Below, piece after piece: positions 1 through 7,199 of a stretch of 64,000 bases of DNA. Below the pieces are notes generated by a model. That model was not told the origin of the DNA, made no database searches, and saw only the letters and a list, made by a program, of their open reading frames with translations. The position numbers and the translations under genes are program-made. Source of the DNA: Acidihalobacter prosperus (GTDB lineage: Bacteria; Pseudomonadota; Gammaproteobacteria; DSM-5130; Acidihalobacteraceae); the NCBI RefSeq assembly GCF_000754095.2, contig NZ_JQSG02000003.1, positions 485,397-549,396 of the forward strand, in the 5' to 3' direction. Each line of letters starts with the position of its first letter. Positions within the stretch are counted from its first letter, which is position 1.

Positions 1-2
1 AA

Positions 3-146
3 ACCTTGCGTGAGGATATGTTCTGCTTCGAGCTGCCGTTTCTGTTACCGAAAATTAGTGTCTCGATGCTATGGCATCCTCGACTGCACGAGGATCAGGC
101 ACACCGTTGGCTGCGCGGACAGATACGTAACGCATGTGCCGAATAG
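3..146 (+). CDS. LysR-family regulator, C-terminal fragment
   Basis: This is the last 47 codons of a gene whose start lies before the window; the reading frame is open from base 3 to the TAG at 144-146. The peptide contains the run SMLWHPRLHEDQAHRWLR. That fits the C-terminal end of LysR-type regulators of the NodD/NahR/LinR kind, where a WHPR..DPAHRWLR element ends the effector-binding domain. Only the tail is visible, so neither ligand nor target can be inferred. It lies in AT-richer DNA next to the bacteriocin-like genes, on the opposite strand. Confidence 0.6.
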   Translation, partial: TLREDMFCFELPFLLPKISVSMLWHPRLHEDQAHRWLRGQIRNACAE

Positions 147-408
147 ATCGAACGGGCACTCACTTTTACCCAAAATCGTCATACCCCCCCGCCGAACAGG
201 GTGAGTGCTAGGCAGGCCGAACCAAAAAACTGAAGCATGTCACGTGCATTGGTTATTACTGCAGGTGTCGCAACGAGAAATCTGGGAGGCATTTTCTGGG
301 ACCGGACTACAAAACATAATGATGCGTATTTCAAACGCATCGTGCACGGGGAGCAACGAGCAAGGACCACGTGCATATTTACTAAATGAATGAGAGCTTG
401 TTCGTACT
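147..408. other. Gap with no convincing gene
   Basis: AT-richer stretch between the LysR tail and the putative immunity gene, which end towards each other. It contains a 50-codon ATG ORF on the plus strand (237-389) and a 65-codon ORF on the minus strand (179-376). Neither has a clear ribosome binding site or a recognisable sequence. I see no tRNA, terminator or repeat here. Confidence 0.4.
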
Positions 409-783
409 CTACCTGTTGCGTTCGTTAAACCCTAGGATACCGGTCTTCCAAAGAGGAGCTATAGCGACCAAGAAAATTACGAGACTTATTGCTTGTAGCC
501 ACAATGGGATTTCTTTGAACGCCGATAAGCACATGACTAAATTGTAGAGCGTGATTGCGACACCGAGTCTTACGGCTCCCGTTCTACGCCCCCTAAAGTA
601 GCCAAAAAAAGCGGAAACATAGCAAAAGAGGAATGCCAGTGCAACGACAATACTGACCGTATGATCTGAATCTTCTGAGACGTCTATAACGCTGCGATAT
701 GCGAAAAGGGCGAGCGCGACAATACCCACACTCAACAAAGTTGAGAACAGAAGGAAACCGAGCCCACCCTTTGTAGACTTCAT
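409..783 (-). CDS. Small four-helix membrane protein, candidate bacteriocin immunity protein
   Basis: A 124-residue protein with four hydrophobic segments at about residues 8-29, 44-62, 72-88 and 95-113. A basic loop (RGRRTGAVR) follows the second helix, and the C-terminal end is short and polar. I recognise no family. It starts 9 bases after the stop of the double-glycine bacteriocin precursor (793-963) on the same strand, so the two are probably co-transcribed. Small polytopic proteins directly downstream of class II bacteriocin genes are commonly immunity proteins, which is the basis for the proposed role. The ribosome binding site is weak, consistent with translational coupling. Function is inferred from position only; it could be an unrelated membrane protein. 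Confidence 0.6.
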   Translation of the reverse strand: MKSTKGGLGFLLFSTLLSVGIVALALFAYRSVIDVSEDSDHTVSIVVALAFLFCYVSAFFGYFRGRRTGAVRLGVAITLYNLVMCLSAFKEIPLWLQAISLVIFLVAIAPLWKTGILGFNERNR

Positions 784-792
784 GGCCTATTA

Positions 793-963
793 CTAGGCTT
801 CAACAATGGCGTATGCGAGAAGGACCCCGGCAGCAAATGCTGCTCCCGCAGGAGCACCAATTACCCCAGCGACTGTGCCGATCGCACCAATGACTTGCAT
901 GCCGCTTGACAAAGACATTCCACCAGACATTTTTTCGATTTCATCCAAGGGCAATTCACGCAT
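793..963 (-). CDS. Bacteriocin/microcin-like precursor with double-glycine leader
   Basis: A 56-residue precursor. Residues 1-15, MRELPLDEIEKMSGG, fit the double-glycine leader pattern (acidic, Leu and Glu at fixed spacing, Met/Ser before Gly-Gly) cut by C39-peptidase ABC exporters. The predicted 41-residue mature peptide is rich in Gly, Ala and Val, with GxxxG-like spacings and a hydrophobic C-terminal half, typical of pore-forming class II bacteriocins and colicin-V-type microcins. The ATG at 963 is preferred because AGGGAG lies 8 bases upstream. The frame runs open further upstream to 1170, but that part is not bacteriocin-like and starts without such a site. No C39 exporter gene is visible in the window, so export would depend on genes outside it. 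There is no cysteine, so no disulfide or thioether ring is possible. Confidence 0.75.
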   Translation of the reverse strand: MRELPLDEIEKMSGGMSLSSGMQVIGAIGTVAGVIGAPAGAAFAAGVLLAYAIVEA

Positions 964-1182
964 GATGTGCTCCCTAATGATGCTTTGATGTTTTCGGGAT
1001 ACGCCTCCTGCATGCCTCTTGCTGGCGCAAGAACTTACAATGCCGAAAATCGTTGCCGACCGAACGGAGACGGACGAAGCAGAAATTTGGGTTTGCACAT
1101 CTAATCCGTCTTGGTAGTCCACGATGTGTCGCGACGACTCTAACATAAAGCAGATCAATCCCCCTGCCACGCTCCCCTCACA

Positions 1183-1659
1183 TCACTCCCCCTTCTTCCT
1201 CCGCATCATCAACAACGCCCCCATGTCCTCACTAAACCCCCACCGGCGATAAAACGGGATCATCTCGGGCCGGCAGAACAGGTCGATGTAATCCACCTCG
1301 CGCAGGCGAGGGTGGTTGACCACGCGATCCAGCAGCTCGGCGCCGAGACCGCTGCCGCGCCGGTCGGCTCGGACGATGACGTCGTAGAGCGTGGCGCGGT
1401 AGACGAAATCGGTGAGCACGCGGGCGAAGCCGACGAGGGCGTCGTCCGGGCCTTCGACGAGGGCAACGATCACGTCGGTGTGCGCGAGCATGCGTTCGAC
1501 ATCCTCGAGTCGGCGGTTTGCACACCAGGATTCGCCCCGGTAGAGGTCCACCAGTTGGTCGATCTGCGCGTCATTGAGCCGCTCGACCGTGCGCCACGCC
1601 GTTGCGCTGTCCGCAGCCGTCAGATCGTCTCCCGTCACCACACCGCCTTCCGTCGACAC
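1183..1659 (-). CDS. GNAT-family N-acetyltransferase
   Basis: A 158-residue single-domain acetyltransferase. The acetyl-CoA binding motif A is seen as VRADRRGSGLGAELLDRVV, preceded by a hydrophobic strand (ALVGFARVLTD) and followed by a C-terminal strand with FYRRWGF, the usual GNAT motif B. The start is a GTG at 1659 with GGAG 7 bases upstream. The gene begins 4 bases after the stop of the PaiB-like gene on the same strand, so they form an operon; paiA-paiB of Bacillus is likewise a GNAT plus FMN-binding pair. The substrate is unknown and may be a small amine or an amino acid. Family assignment is secure, the reaction is not. Confidence 0.85.
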   Translation of the reverse strand: MSTEGGVVTGDDLTAADSATAWRTVERLNDAQIDQLVDLYRGESWCANRRLEDVERMLAHTDVIVALVEGPDDALVGFARVLTDFVYRATLYDVIVRADRRGSGLGAELLDRVVNHPRLREVDYIDLFCRPEMIPFYRRWGFSEDMGALLMMRRKKGE

Positions 1660-1663
1660 CGCT

Positions 1664-2302
1664 TCACTCCTTTTGCGTTTGCGTCCGTTCGTTTTCCGTC
1701 ATCATCGCCGCCACAGTCCGGTCCGCCTCGCGCGGGGAGGCCGCCAGCCGTTCGGCGAGCTTATGTCGGTCCTCTATGGACCGGTTCTGGCTCAGCTTGA
1801 ACTGGGCCTCGATACGCTCGATGGCGATTTCGAAGCCGACGATGTAGTCGAGCTTTCCGGCCTGTGGATCGCCGCTGCCACCCCAGCGCCAGTCTTCGCC
1901 GACATCCGCCTCGAAGGCCGCTGCCAGGCGGCCGATCAGCGCGCTCAGCGCCTCGCGGTCGGTGACCCGGCGGATGCGGCCGTGCACGTGCACCGCCGCG
2001 TAGTTCCAGGTCGGTACGCCGGGCGACGCGTACCAGACCGGCGAGACGTAGGCATCCGGTCCGGTGAACACGGCCAGCACCGCGTCGCCGTCATCGAAGG
2101 CCGTCGCATGGGGATTGGCGCGCGCGAAATGGCCGATCAGCCGGTCCCCGGGGCCGCCCGTATCCTCGCGCAGCAGGGGCACGTGGCTGACGTGCGGCCC
2201 GTCCGCGCCGCTCCCGCTAACGAGCAGGGCCAGCGGATGGGCGCGCAGCAGGGCATCGATGCGCTGGGGGTCTTCCTCGCGGAAGGCGGCAGGCAGGTAC
2301 AT
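1664..2302 (-). CDS. PaiB-like FMN-binding protein
   Basis: A 212-residue protein of the PaiB / FMN-binding negative transcriptional regulator family. The start MYLPAAFREED and the central TWNYAAVHVHGRIR are hallmark segments of the split-barrel flavin-binding fold. The C-terminal third (KLSQNRSIEDRHKLAERL) matches the conserved family tail. The ATG at 2302 is chosen because AGGAGA lies 8 bases upstream; the frame extends 10 codons further without support. In Bacillus, PaiB with the acetyltransferase PaiA influences sporulation and degradative enzymes; in proteobacteria the role is unproven. The downstream GNAT gene strengthens the pai-like pairing. Confidence 0.85.
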   Translation of the reverse strand: MYLPAAFREEDPQRIDALLRAHPLALLVSGSGADGPHVSHVPLLREDTGGPGDRLIGHFARANPHATAFDDGDAVLAVFTGPDAYVSPVWYASPGVPTWNYAAVHVHGRIRRVTDREALSALIGRLAAAFEADVGEDWRWGGSGDPQAGKLDYIVGFEIAIERIEAQFKLSQNRSIEDRHKLAERLAASPREADRTVAAMMTENERTQTQKE

Positions 2303-2355
2303 GGCGCTTCTCCTGTCGGCGCACCGGCTCATCGCCGGCGCGCCGTCTGCGTTTT

Positions 2356-4053
2356 CTAAGGTGCGGCGTCGCGCGCGTCCGCGTCCGTCGCCAGACTGCC
2401 GGCCGCCAGCGCGCGGTTGACCGCCGAGGTTACGGCGTCGATCGAGGCGCTGAGCACATCGTCGTGCAGCCCCACGCCGAACACCGTGCCGTCCGCCGCC
2501 GCGATCTCGACGTAGGCGACGGCACGGGCGTCAGCGCCGGGGCCGGCGCCGTGCTCACGGTAGTCGACCAGCCGGATGGCGGCGCCGGTCGCCTGTTCGA
2601 GCACGTGCACGTAGGCGTCGACCGAGCCCTTGCCGTGGCCGGTGAGCAGACGCTCGCGTCCGTCCACGGACAGGGTGGCGGAAAGCCTGACCGCTCCGCG
2701 ATCATCCCGCTGTTCGCGGTAGCCGCGCAATTCGATCGTGCCGCCCGCGAGGTATTCGGCCTGGAACAACCGCCACAGGTCGGCCGAGCCCAGTTCGGCG
2801 CCGCTCGCGTCGGCCTCGCGCTGCACTACCCGAGCGAACTCGATCTGCAGCCGGCGCGGCAGGCTGATGCCGTAGTCCTGCTCCAGCAGGTAGGCCACGC
2901 CGCCCTTGCCGGACTGGCTGTTGACGCGGATCACCGCCTCGTAGCTGCGCCCGAGGTCGGCCGGGTCGATGGGCAGATAGGGCACCTCCCAGGCCGCGTC
3001 AGCACGCTGCGCCGCGAAGCCCTTGCGGATGGCGTCCTGGTGCGAGCCGGAGAAGGCGGTGAACACCAGTTCGCCGGCATAGGGGTGGCGCGGGTGCACC
3101 GGAAGCTGGTTGCAGTATTCGGCCACGCGCACCAGTTCGTTGATCTCGCCCAGGTCGAGGCGCGGGTCGACGCCCTGGGTGTAGAGGTTGAGCGCCAGGG
3201 TGACGACGTCGACGTTGCCGGTGCGCTCGCCGTTGCCGAACAGGGTTCCCTCGACGCGCTCGGCGCCGGCGAGCATCGCCAGTTCGGCGGCGGCCACGCC
3301 GCAGCCGCGGTCGTTGTGCGGGTGCACGCTGAGCACGATGGCGTCGCGGTCGCGCACGTGGCGGCCGAACCACTCCACCTGGTCGGCGAAGCCGTTGGGC
3401 GTGGACACCTCCACGGTCGCGGGCAGGTTGATGATGGTCTTGCGCGCGGGCGTGGGTCGCCACACGGCGTTGACCGCGTCGCAGATTTCCACCGCGAAAT
3501 CCAGTTCGGTCGCGGTGAAGCTTTCCGGCGAATACTGGAACACCCAGTCGGTCTCCGGCTGGGCCTCGGCGCAGACCCGCACCCGTTCGGCCCCGCGCAC
3601 CGCGATGTCGATCACGCCGGCGCGGTCGAGGCCGAAGACCACGCGGCGCTGCACCGGCGAGGTGGAGTTGTAGAGGTGCACGATGGCCCGGCGCGCGCCG
3701 CGCAGGGCCTCGAAGGTGCGCTCGATGAGCGCGTCGCGCGCCTGCGTGAGCACCTGGATGGTGACGTCCTCGGGGATCCGGTCGCTCTCGATCAGCCAGC
3801 GGACGAAGTCGAAGTCGGTCTGCGAGGCGGCCGGGAAGCCGACCTCGATCTCCTTGAAGCCGCGGCGCACCAGCAGCGCGAACATGCGCGCCTTGCGGTC
3901 GTGGTTCATCGGCTCGATGAGCGCCTGGTTGCCGTCGCGCAGGTCGACGCTGCACCACACCGGCGCCTCGCGGCAGACGCGCGTGGGCCACTGTCGGTCC
4001 GGCAGGTCGACGGGCTCGAAGGGGCGGTATTTGCCCTGGGGATCGAAATTCAT
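2356..4053 (-). CDS. leuA: 2-isopropylmalate synthase
   Basis: First committed enzyme of leucine biosynthesis; it condenses acetyl-CoA with 2-oxoisovalerate in the cytoplasm. It is 565 residues and of the long type found in Pseudomonas and actinobacteria. The N-terminal TIM barrel carries [13 protein letters not shown] and metal-ligand histidines in VHPHNDRG. A linker follows (about residues 380-430), then the C-terminal LeuA dimer/allosteric domain that binds leucine. The ATG at 4053 has AGGAG 6 bases upstream; an in-frame ATG at 4110 lacks support. No other leu gene is adjacent. The roughly 310-base leader upstream contains short leucine-rich ORFs, suggesting attenuation by leucyl-tRNA supply. 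Confidence 0.97.
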   Translation of the reverse strand: MNFDPQGKYRPFEPVDLPDRQWPTRVCREAPVWCSVDLRDGNQALIEPMNHDRKARMFALLVRRGFKEIEVGFPAASQTDFDFVRWLIESDRIPEDVTIQVLTQARDALIERTFEALRGARRAIVHLYNSTSPVQRRVVFGLDRAGVIDIAVRGAERVRVCAEAQPETDWVFQYSPESFTATELDFAVEICDAVNAVWRPTPARKTIINLPATVEVSTPNGFADQVEWFGRHVRDRDAIVLSVHPHNDRGCGVAAAELAMLAGAERVEGTLFGNGERTGNVDVVTLALNLYTQGVDPRLDLGEINELVRVAEYCNQLPVHPRHPYAGELVFTAFSGSHQDAIRKGFAAQRADAAWEVPYLPIDPADLGRSYEAVIRVNSQSGKGGVAYLLEQDYGISLPRRLQIEFARVVQREADASGAELGSADLWRLFQAEYLAGGTIELRGYREQRDDRGAVRLSATLSVDGRERLLTGHGKGSVDAYVHVLEQATGAAIRLVDYREHGAGPGADARAVAYVEIAAADGTVFGVGLHDDVLSASIDAVTSAVNRALAAGSLATDADARDAAP

Positions 4054-4135
4054 GGCGTACTCCTGAAACTGAGATTGAGGGGGTGAACCAGGGCTGGGGC
4101 CGGTGGCCATGCGCGCACGCGCCAGGCCGCCGACC

Positions 4136-4258
4136 CTATCTCAGTCGCAGAAGGGCTAGACGCAGGGCAAGCTCGGGGCTCGCCGCGCCCACGCGCGAAC
4201 GCGACTGCGCGGTGCGCAGGGCGGCGTGGGCAAACAATTTGGAGGGGATGGATTTCAT
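4136..4258 (-). CDS. Leucine-rich leader ORF upstream of leuA (candidate attenuator peptide)
   Basis: A 40-codon ORF in the leuA leader. Its last eleven residues are [11 protein letters not shown], with six leucines written as CTT, CTG, CTA, CTT, CTG and CTG, including the rare CTA, ending in TAG 82 bases before the leuA start. Clusters of codons for the pathway's end product just before a stop are the signature of amino-acid attenuator peptides. The start codon has no obvious ribosome binding site and I could not find a classical GC hairpin plus U-run before leuA, so the mechanism (transcription or translation attenuation) is open. A second leader ORF lies at 4321-4365. Confidence 0.5.
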   Translation of the reverse strand: MKSIPSKLFAHAALRTAQSRSRVGAASPELALRLALLRLR

Positions 4259-4320
4259 GGACGCATTCTGTGTGTTCGACGGCGAAAACGCGGTGGGCCG
4301 ACGCTCCCTGGGGAGGCCGG

Positions 4321-4365
4321 CTAGCGCAGTCGCAGTGCGTCGAACGTGTGAATGCGGGTGTTCAT
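4321..4365 (-). CDS. 14-codon leaderless mini-ORF at the leuA transcript start
   Basis: Encodes MNTRIHTFDALRLR. The ATG lies 7 bases after the -10 hexamer of a well-formed promoter, so the transcript would start at or within a base or two of the ATG, a leaderless arrangement. It ends in DALRLR, echoing the LLRLR end of the longer leader ORF downstream. With only two leucines it is a weaker attenuator candidate. Confidence 0.35.
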   Translation of the reverse strand: MNTRIHTFDALRLR

Positions 4366-4372
4366 GGCCCGA

Positions 4373-4400
4373 TTTATAACCGCTGACCGGGCCGATGGCA
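4373..4400 (-). promoter_or_regulatory. sigma70-type promoter of the leuA transcript
   Basis: On the minus strand TTGCCA (4395-4400), a 17-base spacer and TATAAA (4373-4378) form a near-consensus -35/-10 pair. Transcription would begin around 4365, giving a leader of about 310 bases before leuA. Confidence 0.6.
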
Positions 4401-4433
4401 ACCCCGGCGGCGCAGGCCGCCAGGGCCGAAGGC

Positions 4434-4721
4434 CTACATGTCCCAGCCGCCGTGCGGCACCCGGCGCAGATAGACGTGGTGCGCCAGGCGGATCATCGGC
4501 CGCGCGAGGAACTGCGCGCTACCGAGGATGAACAGCCAGGTGCCGATGTGGGTCAGCGAGGGGTAGAGGAAAAAAACGCTGCCGACCAGAAACCAGATGG
4601 CGATCAGGAAGTCGTTGAAAATACTGGCGGTTTCGTAGCGCTGATGGATGACGAGCTGTTCGCGTCCGAGCGTCAGGGTGACGTCGCGGCTGTCCTGCAG
4701 GGATTCCTCGGTCGATGCCAT
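4434..4721 (-). CDS. YrhK-like small membrane protein
   Basis: A 95-residue protein. The N-terminal part is soluble (MASTEESLQDSRDVTLTLGREQL). The conserved run HQRYETASIFNDFLIAIWFL leads into two transmembrane helices (about residues 35-55 and 60-78), and the protein ends with a short basic tail. This resembles the YrhK domain family of unknown function. The ATG at 4721 has GAGAGG 7 bases upstream; the frame is open for another 100 codons upstream, but that part is arginine-rich out-of-frame-like sequence. It lies between leuA's promoter and the MocR regulator on the same strand, with 89 bases to the latter. Confidence 0.7.
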   Translation of the reverse strand: MASTEESLQDSRDVTLTLGREQLVIHQRYETASIFNDFLIAIWFLVGSVFFLYPSLTHIGTWLFILGSAQFLARPMIRLAHHVYLRRVPHGGWDM

Positions 4722-4810
4722 GGCGGCCTCTCTTCGGTTTGTGCAGACCGGGCGCGGTCCGCAGCGTGGGTTGGTGTCTAGTTGGTCAAGCAAGCGGCGG
4801 ACGGGTTCCC

Positions 4811-6247
4811 TCACGCCTCCTCGGCAAGCTGGCGCGCGAGGTCGCCGAGAATGAACACCGCCTGCTCGACGGCGCGGCCCCAGGGCAGCGCGGCGTTGAG
4901 ACGAATGAAGGAGCGGTAGCGCCCGGTGGCCGAGAACATCGGTCCGGGCGCGATGCTGATTCTGCGTGCCCGCGCGCGCTCGTGCAGCGCGAGGCTGTCG
5001 ATGGCGTGCGGCAGCTCGACCCACAGCACGCAGCCGCCCTGCGGTCGCGTCATGCGCGTGCCCGGCGGAAAGTATTCGGCCACCGCGTCGCTGAGACGCG
5101 CGACATGGGTCGCGTATTCGCCGCGCACCCGGCGCAGATGGCGCTCGTAGCCGCCCTGCGCGAGCAGCTCGGCGACCGCGAGCTGCGGCAGCGTGGCGGT
5201 GGCGAGGTTGCTGACGTACTTGTAGTAGCTGACCGGCTCGCGGTAGCGACCGGGCACGATCCAGCCCACGCGCAGACCGGGCGACAGGGTCTTGGAAAAG
5301 GACGAGCAGTACAGCACGCGACCGTCGCGGTCGCCCGCGAGCACCGCCGGCGGACGCTCGTGGCCGAAGCCGAGATCGCCCCAGATATCGTCCTCGATCA
5401 GCGGCACGTCGTGCGCGCCGAGCAGTTCGAGCAGCGCGTGCTTGCGTTCGACCGGCATGCAGTAGCCGAGCGGGTTGCTGTGGTTGGCCACCAGCACGCA
5501 GGCCTTGACCGGCCAGCGTTCGAGCACCACCTGCAGCGCCTCCAGCGATATGCCGCGTTCGGGATCTGTGGGCACCTCCAGCGCCTTGAGGCCGAGCGAT
5601 TCGATGACCTGCAGCAGGCCGTAGAAGGTCGGCGACTCGATCGCGACCACGTCGCCGGGCGCGGTGGTCGCGCGCAGCGCCAGGGTCAGCGCCTCCTGGC
5701 AGCCGCTGGTAACGATCACCTCGTCGGGATCGACTGCGCAGCCGGCCTCGGCCATGCGCCGGGCGATCTGCACACGCAGCTCGGGCACGCCCGGCGGGAA
5801 GGCATAGGCCGTCGCGCGTTCGGCGTAGTGCGCCATCGTACGGCGCAGCGCGGCGCGCTCGGCCTGCACCGGCAGGAAACCTTCGGCGGGCACCGCGGCG
5901 CCGAAGGACACGACGCCCGGTTCGTGCGTCGCCTGCACCAGGCGCAGCGCCATGGCCTGCCCGCTGACCAAAGTCGGCCGCGACTGCGGGCGCGACGGCG
6001 AGGGCGGCGACGGCAGGGCGGTGCGCGCGCGCACGAAATGGCCCGCGCGCGGCCGCGCCTCGATGCGCCCCTGGTCCTCCAGCAGCTGCTGCGCCTGCAC
6101 CACCGTGCCCACGCTGACGCCGAACTGCCGGCTCAGCTTACGCACGCCCGGCAGCCGCTCGCCGGGCGCGTACTGCATCCGTTCGATGCGTTCGGCGATC
6201 TGTGCGGCGACCCGCTGGTAGAGCACGCCCGGCACGCTCGCGCTCAT
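4811..6247 (-). CDS. MocR/PdxR-type GntR regulator with aminotransferase domain
   Basis: A 478-residue regulator. Residues about 5-75 form a GntR winged helix (VRKLSRQFGVSVGTVVQAQQ). The rest, from about residue 100, is a fold-type I aminotransferase domain with the PLP-lysine motif SSFSKTLSPGLRVGW and the usual NHSNPLGY and PLIEDDIWGD elements. Such proteins sense PLP or an amino compound and act on a divergent target operon. Here the divergent genes are phzF-like, a class IV aminotransferase and an LctP-type permease. The 154-base divergent region contains repeated CTGTAC-like half-sites that overlap the presumed target promoter. Family assignment is firm; the effector is unknown. Confidence 0.93.
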   Translation of the reverse strand: MSASVPGVLYQRVAAQIAERIERMQYAPGERLPGVRKLSRQFGVSVGTVVQAQQLLEDQGRIEARPRAGHFVRARTALPSPPSPSRPQSRPTLVSGQAMALRLVQATHEPGVVSFGAAVPAEGFLPVQAERAALRRTMAHYAERATAYAFPPGVPELRVQIARRMAEAGCAVDPDEVIVTSGCQEALTLALRATTAPGDVVAIESPTFYGLLQVIESLGLKALEVPTDPERGISLEALQVVLERWPVKACVLVANHSNPLGYCMPVERKHALLELLGAHDVPLIEDDIWGDLGFGHERPPAVLAGDRDGRVLYCSSFSKTLSPGLRVGWIVPGRYREPVSYYKYVSNLATATLPQLAVAELLAQGGYERHLRRVRGEYATHVARLSDAVAEYFPPGTRMTRPQGGCVLWVELPHAIDSLALHERARARRISIAPGPMFSATGRYRSFIRLNAALPWGRAVEQAVFILGDLARQLAEEA

Positions 6248-6262
6248 GCGGCCTCCGGGGCG

Positions 6263-6371
6263 GTACAGAACGCCGCCCCCGCAAGGGGTACAGTTGGCGG
6301 GGCATTGAAACTGTATCGGTTCATTTTAAAAGTTTCTGAATCTGTACCATCGCCAGTATGGCCGCTACAGT
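6263..6371. promoter_or_regulatory. Divergent control region with repeated CTGTAC/GTACAG half-sites and phzF promoter
   Basis: Five related hexamers are present: GTACAG at 6263-6268 and 6288-6293, CTGTAT at 6311-6316, CTGTAC at 6342-6347 and CTACAG at 6365-6370. A sigma70-like promoter for the rightward operon is TGTACC (6343-6348), 17 bases, TACAGT (6366-6371), so the last two half-sites coincide with its -35 and -10. This is the layout expected for a MocR-type regulator acting at the core promoter and near its own gene. Confidence 0.5.
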
Positions 6372-6401
6372 GTGACGACACAAACCCGCCAGGACCCAGC
6401 C

Positions 6402-7199
6402 ATGCGCCGTGACCTCCGACTGTTCCAGGTCGATGCCTTCGCCGACCGCCCGTTCTCCGGCAATCCAGCCGCCGTGTGCCTGCTCGACGCGCCCGCCGAG
6501 CCTGCCTGGATGCAGCAGGTCGCCGCCGAAATGAACCTCTCTGAAACCGCCTTCGTCAGCCCCGCCGAGGACGGTTTCGACCTGCGCTGGTTCACGCCCG
6601 CGGTGGAGGTGGATCTGTGCGGGCACGCCACCCTGGCGAGCGCGCATGTGCTGTTCGAGACGGAAACGCTGGCCGCGGCCACGCCGGCGCGCTTTCACAC
6701 GCGCAGCGGCCTGCTGACCGTCGGCCGCCGCGACGAGGGTTACGAAATGGACTTTCCGGCCGATCCCCCGGCGCCCTGCACGACGCCCGCCGGACTCGCG
6801 GCGGCACTGGGCGCCGAGCCGGTCGCGGTGCTGCAGGGACGGGTCGACCTCGTGGTGCGCCTCGCCGACGCCGCGAGCGTGCGCGGGCTGACCCCGGACT
6901 TCGCCGCGCTGCGCCGGATCAAGGCACGCGGCATCATCGTGACCGCGGCGGGCGACAAGCCCGACTGCGACTTCGTCTCGCGCTTCTTCGGCCCGCAGGT
7001 CGGGATCGACGAAGACCCGGTCACCGGCTCGGCGCACTGCACGCTCGCCCCCTACTGGGCCGCCGAACTCGACCGCGACCGGTTGAATGCCTACCAGGTT
7101 TCGGCACGCGGCGGTCGGCTTTCGCTGGCGCTGGACGGCGACCGCGTGCGCATCGGCGGGCGCGCGGTGACGGTGTTCACGGGGGTGCTGCATGCCTGA
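6402..7199 (+). CDS. PhzF-family epimerase/isomerase-like protein
   Basis: A 265-residue member of the PhzF / diaminopimelate-epimerase-like fold. It shows the N-terminal FQVDAFADRPFSGNPAAVC, the catalytic glutamate in NLSETAFV, the DLCGHATLASAHVLF motif and GIDEDPVTGSAHC in the second half. In phenazine producers PhzF isomerises 2,3-dihydro-3-hydroxyanthranilate, but most homologues have unknown substrates and no phenazine genes occur here. The ATG at 6402 has AGGA 8 bases upstream and is preferred over a GTG ten codons earlier. Its end overlaps the start of the aminotransferase gene by 8 bases, so the two are translationally coupled and probably act on the same amino compound. Confidence 0.93.
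   Translation: MRRDLRLFQVDAFADRPFSGNPAAVCLLDAPAEPAWMQQVAAEMNLSETAFVSPAEDGFDLRWFTPAVEVDLCGHATLASAHVLFETETLAAATPARFHTRSGLLTVGRRDEGYEMDFPADPPAPCTTPAGLAAALGAEPVAVLQGRVDLVVRLADAASVRGLTPDFAALRRIKARGIIVTAAGDKPDCDFVSRFFGPQVGIDEDPVTGSAHCTLAPYWAAELDRDRLNAYQVSARGGRLSLALDGDRVRIGGRAVTVFTGVLHA

Noticed and set aside
964-1170. 69-codon upstream extension of the bacteriocin ORF
   Set aside because: The ATG at 963 has an ideal AGGGAG site and gives a canonical double-glycine leader; the extension has neither property.
2464-4086. 540-codon ORF on the plus strand opposite leuA
   Set aside because: It is the GC-rich antisense shadow of leuA, His/Val/Ala-rich without any recognisable motif; leuA is unmistakable on the other strand.
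4054-4135. Transcription-attenuation terminator just before leuA
   Set aside because: Short GC palindromes exist, but there is no stable hairpin followed by a T-run, so I did not call a terminator.
4715-6412. 565-codon plus-strand ORF opposite the MocR gene
   Set aside because: No motif, overlaps a clear aminotransferase-domain regulator entirely; a coding shadow.
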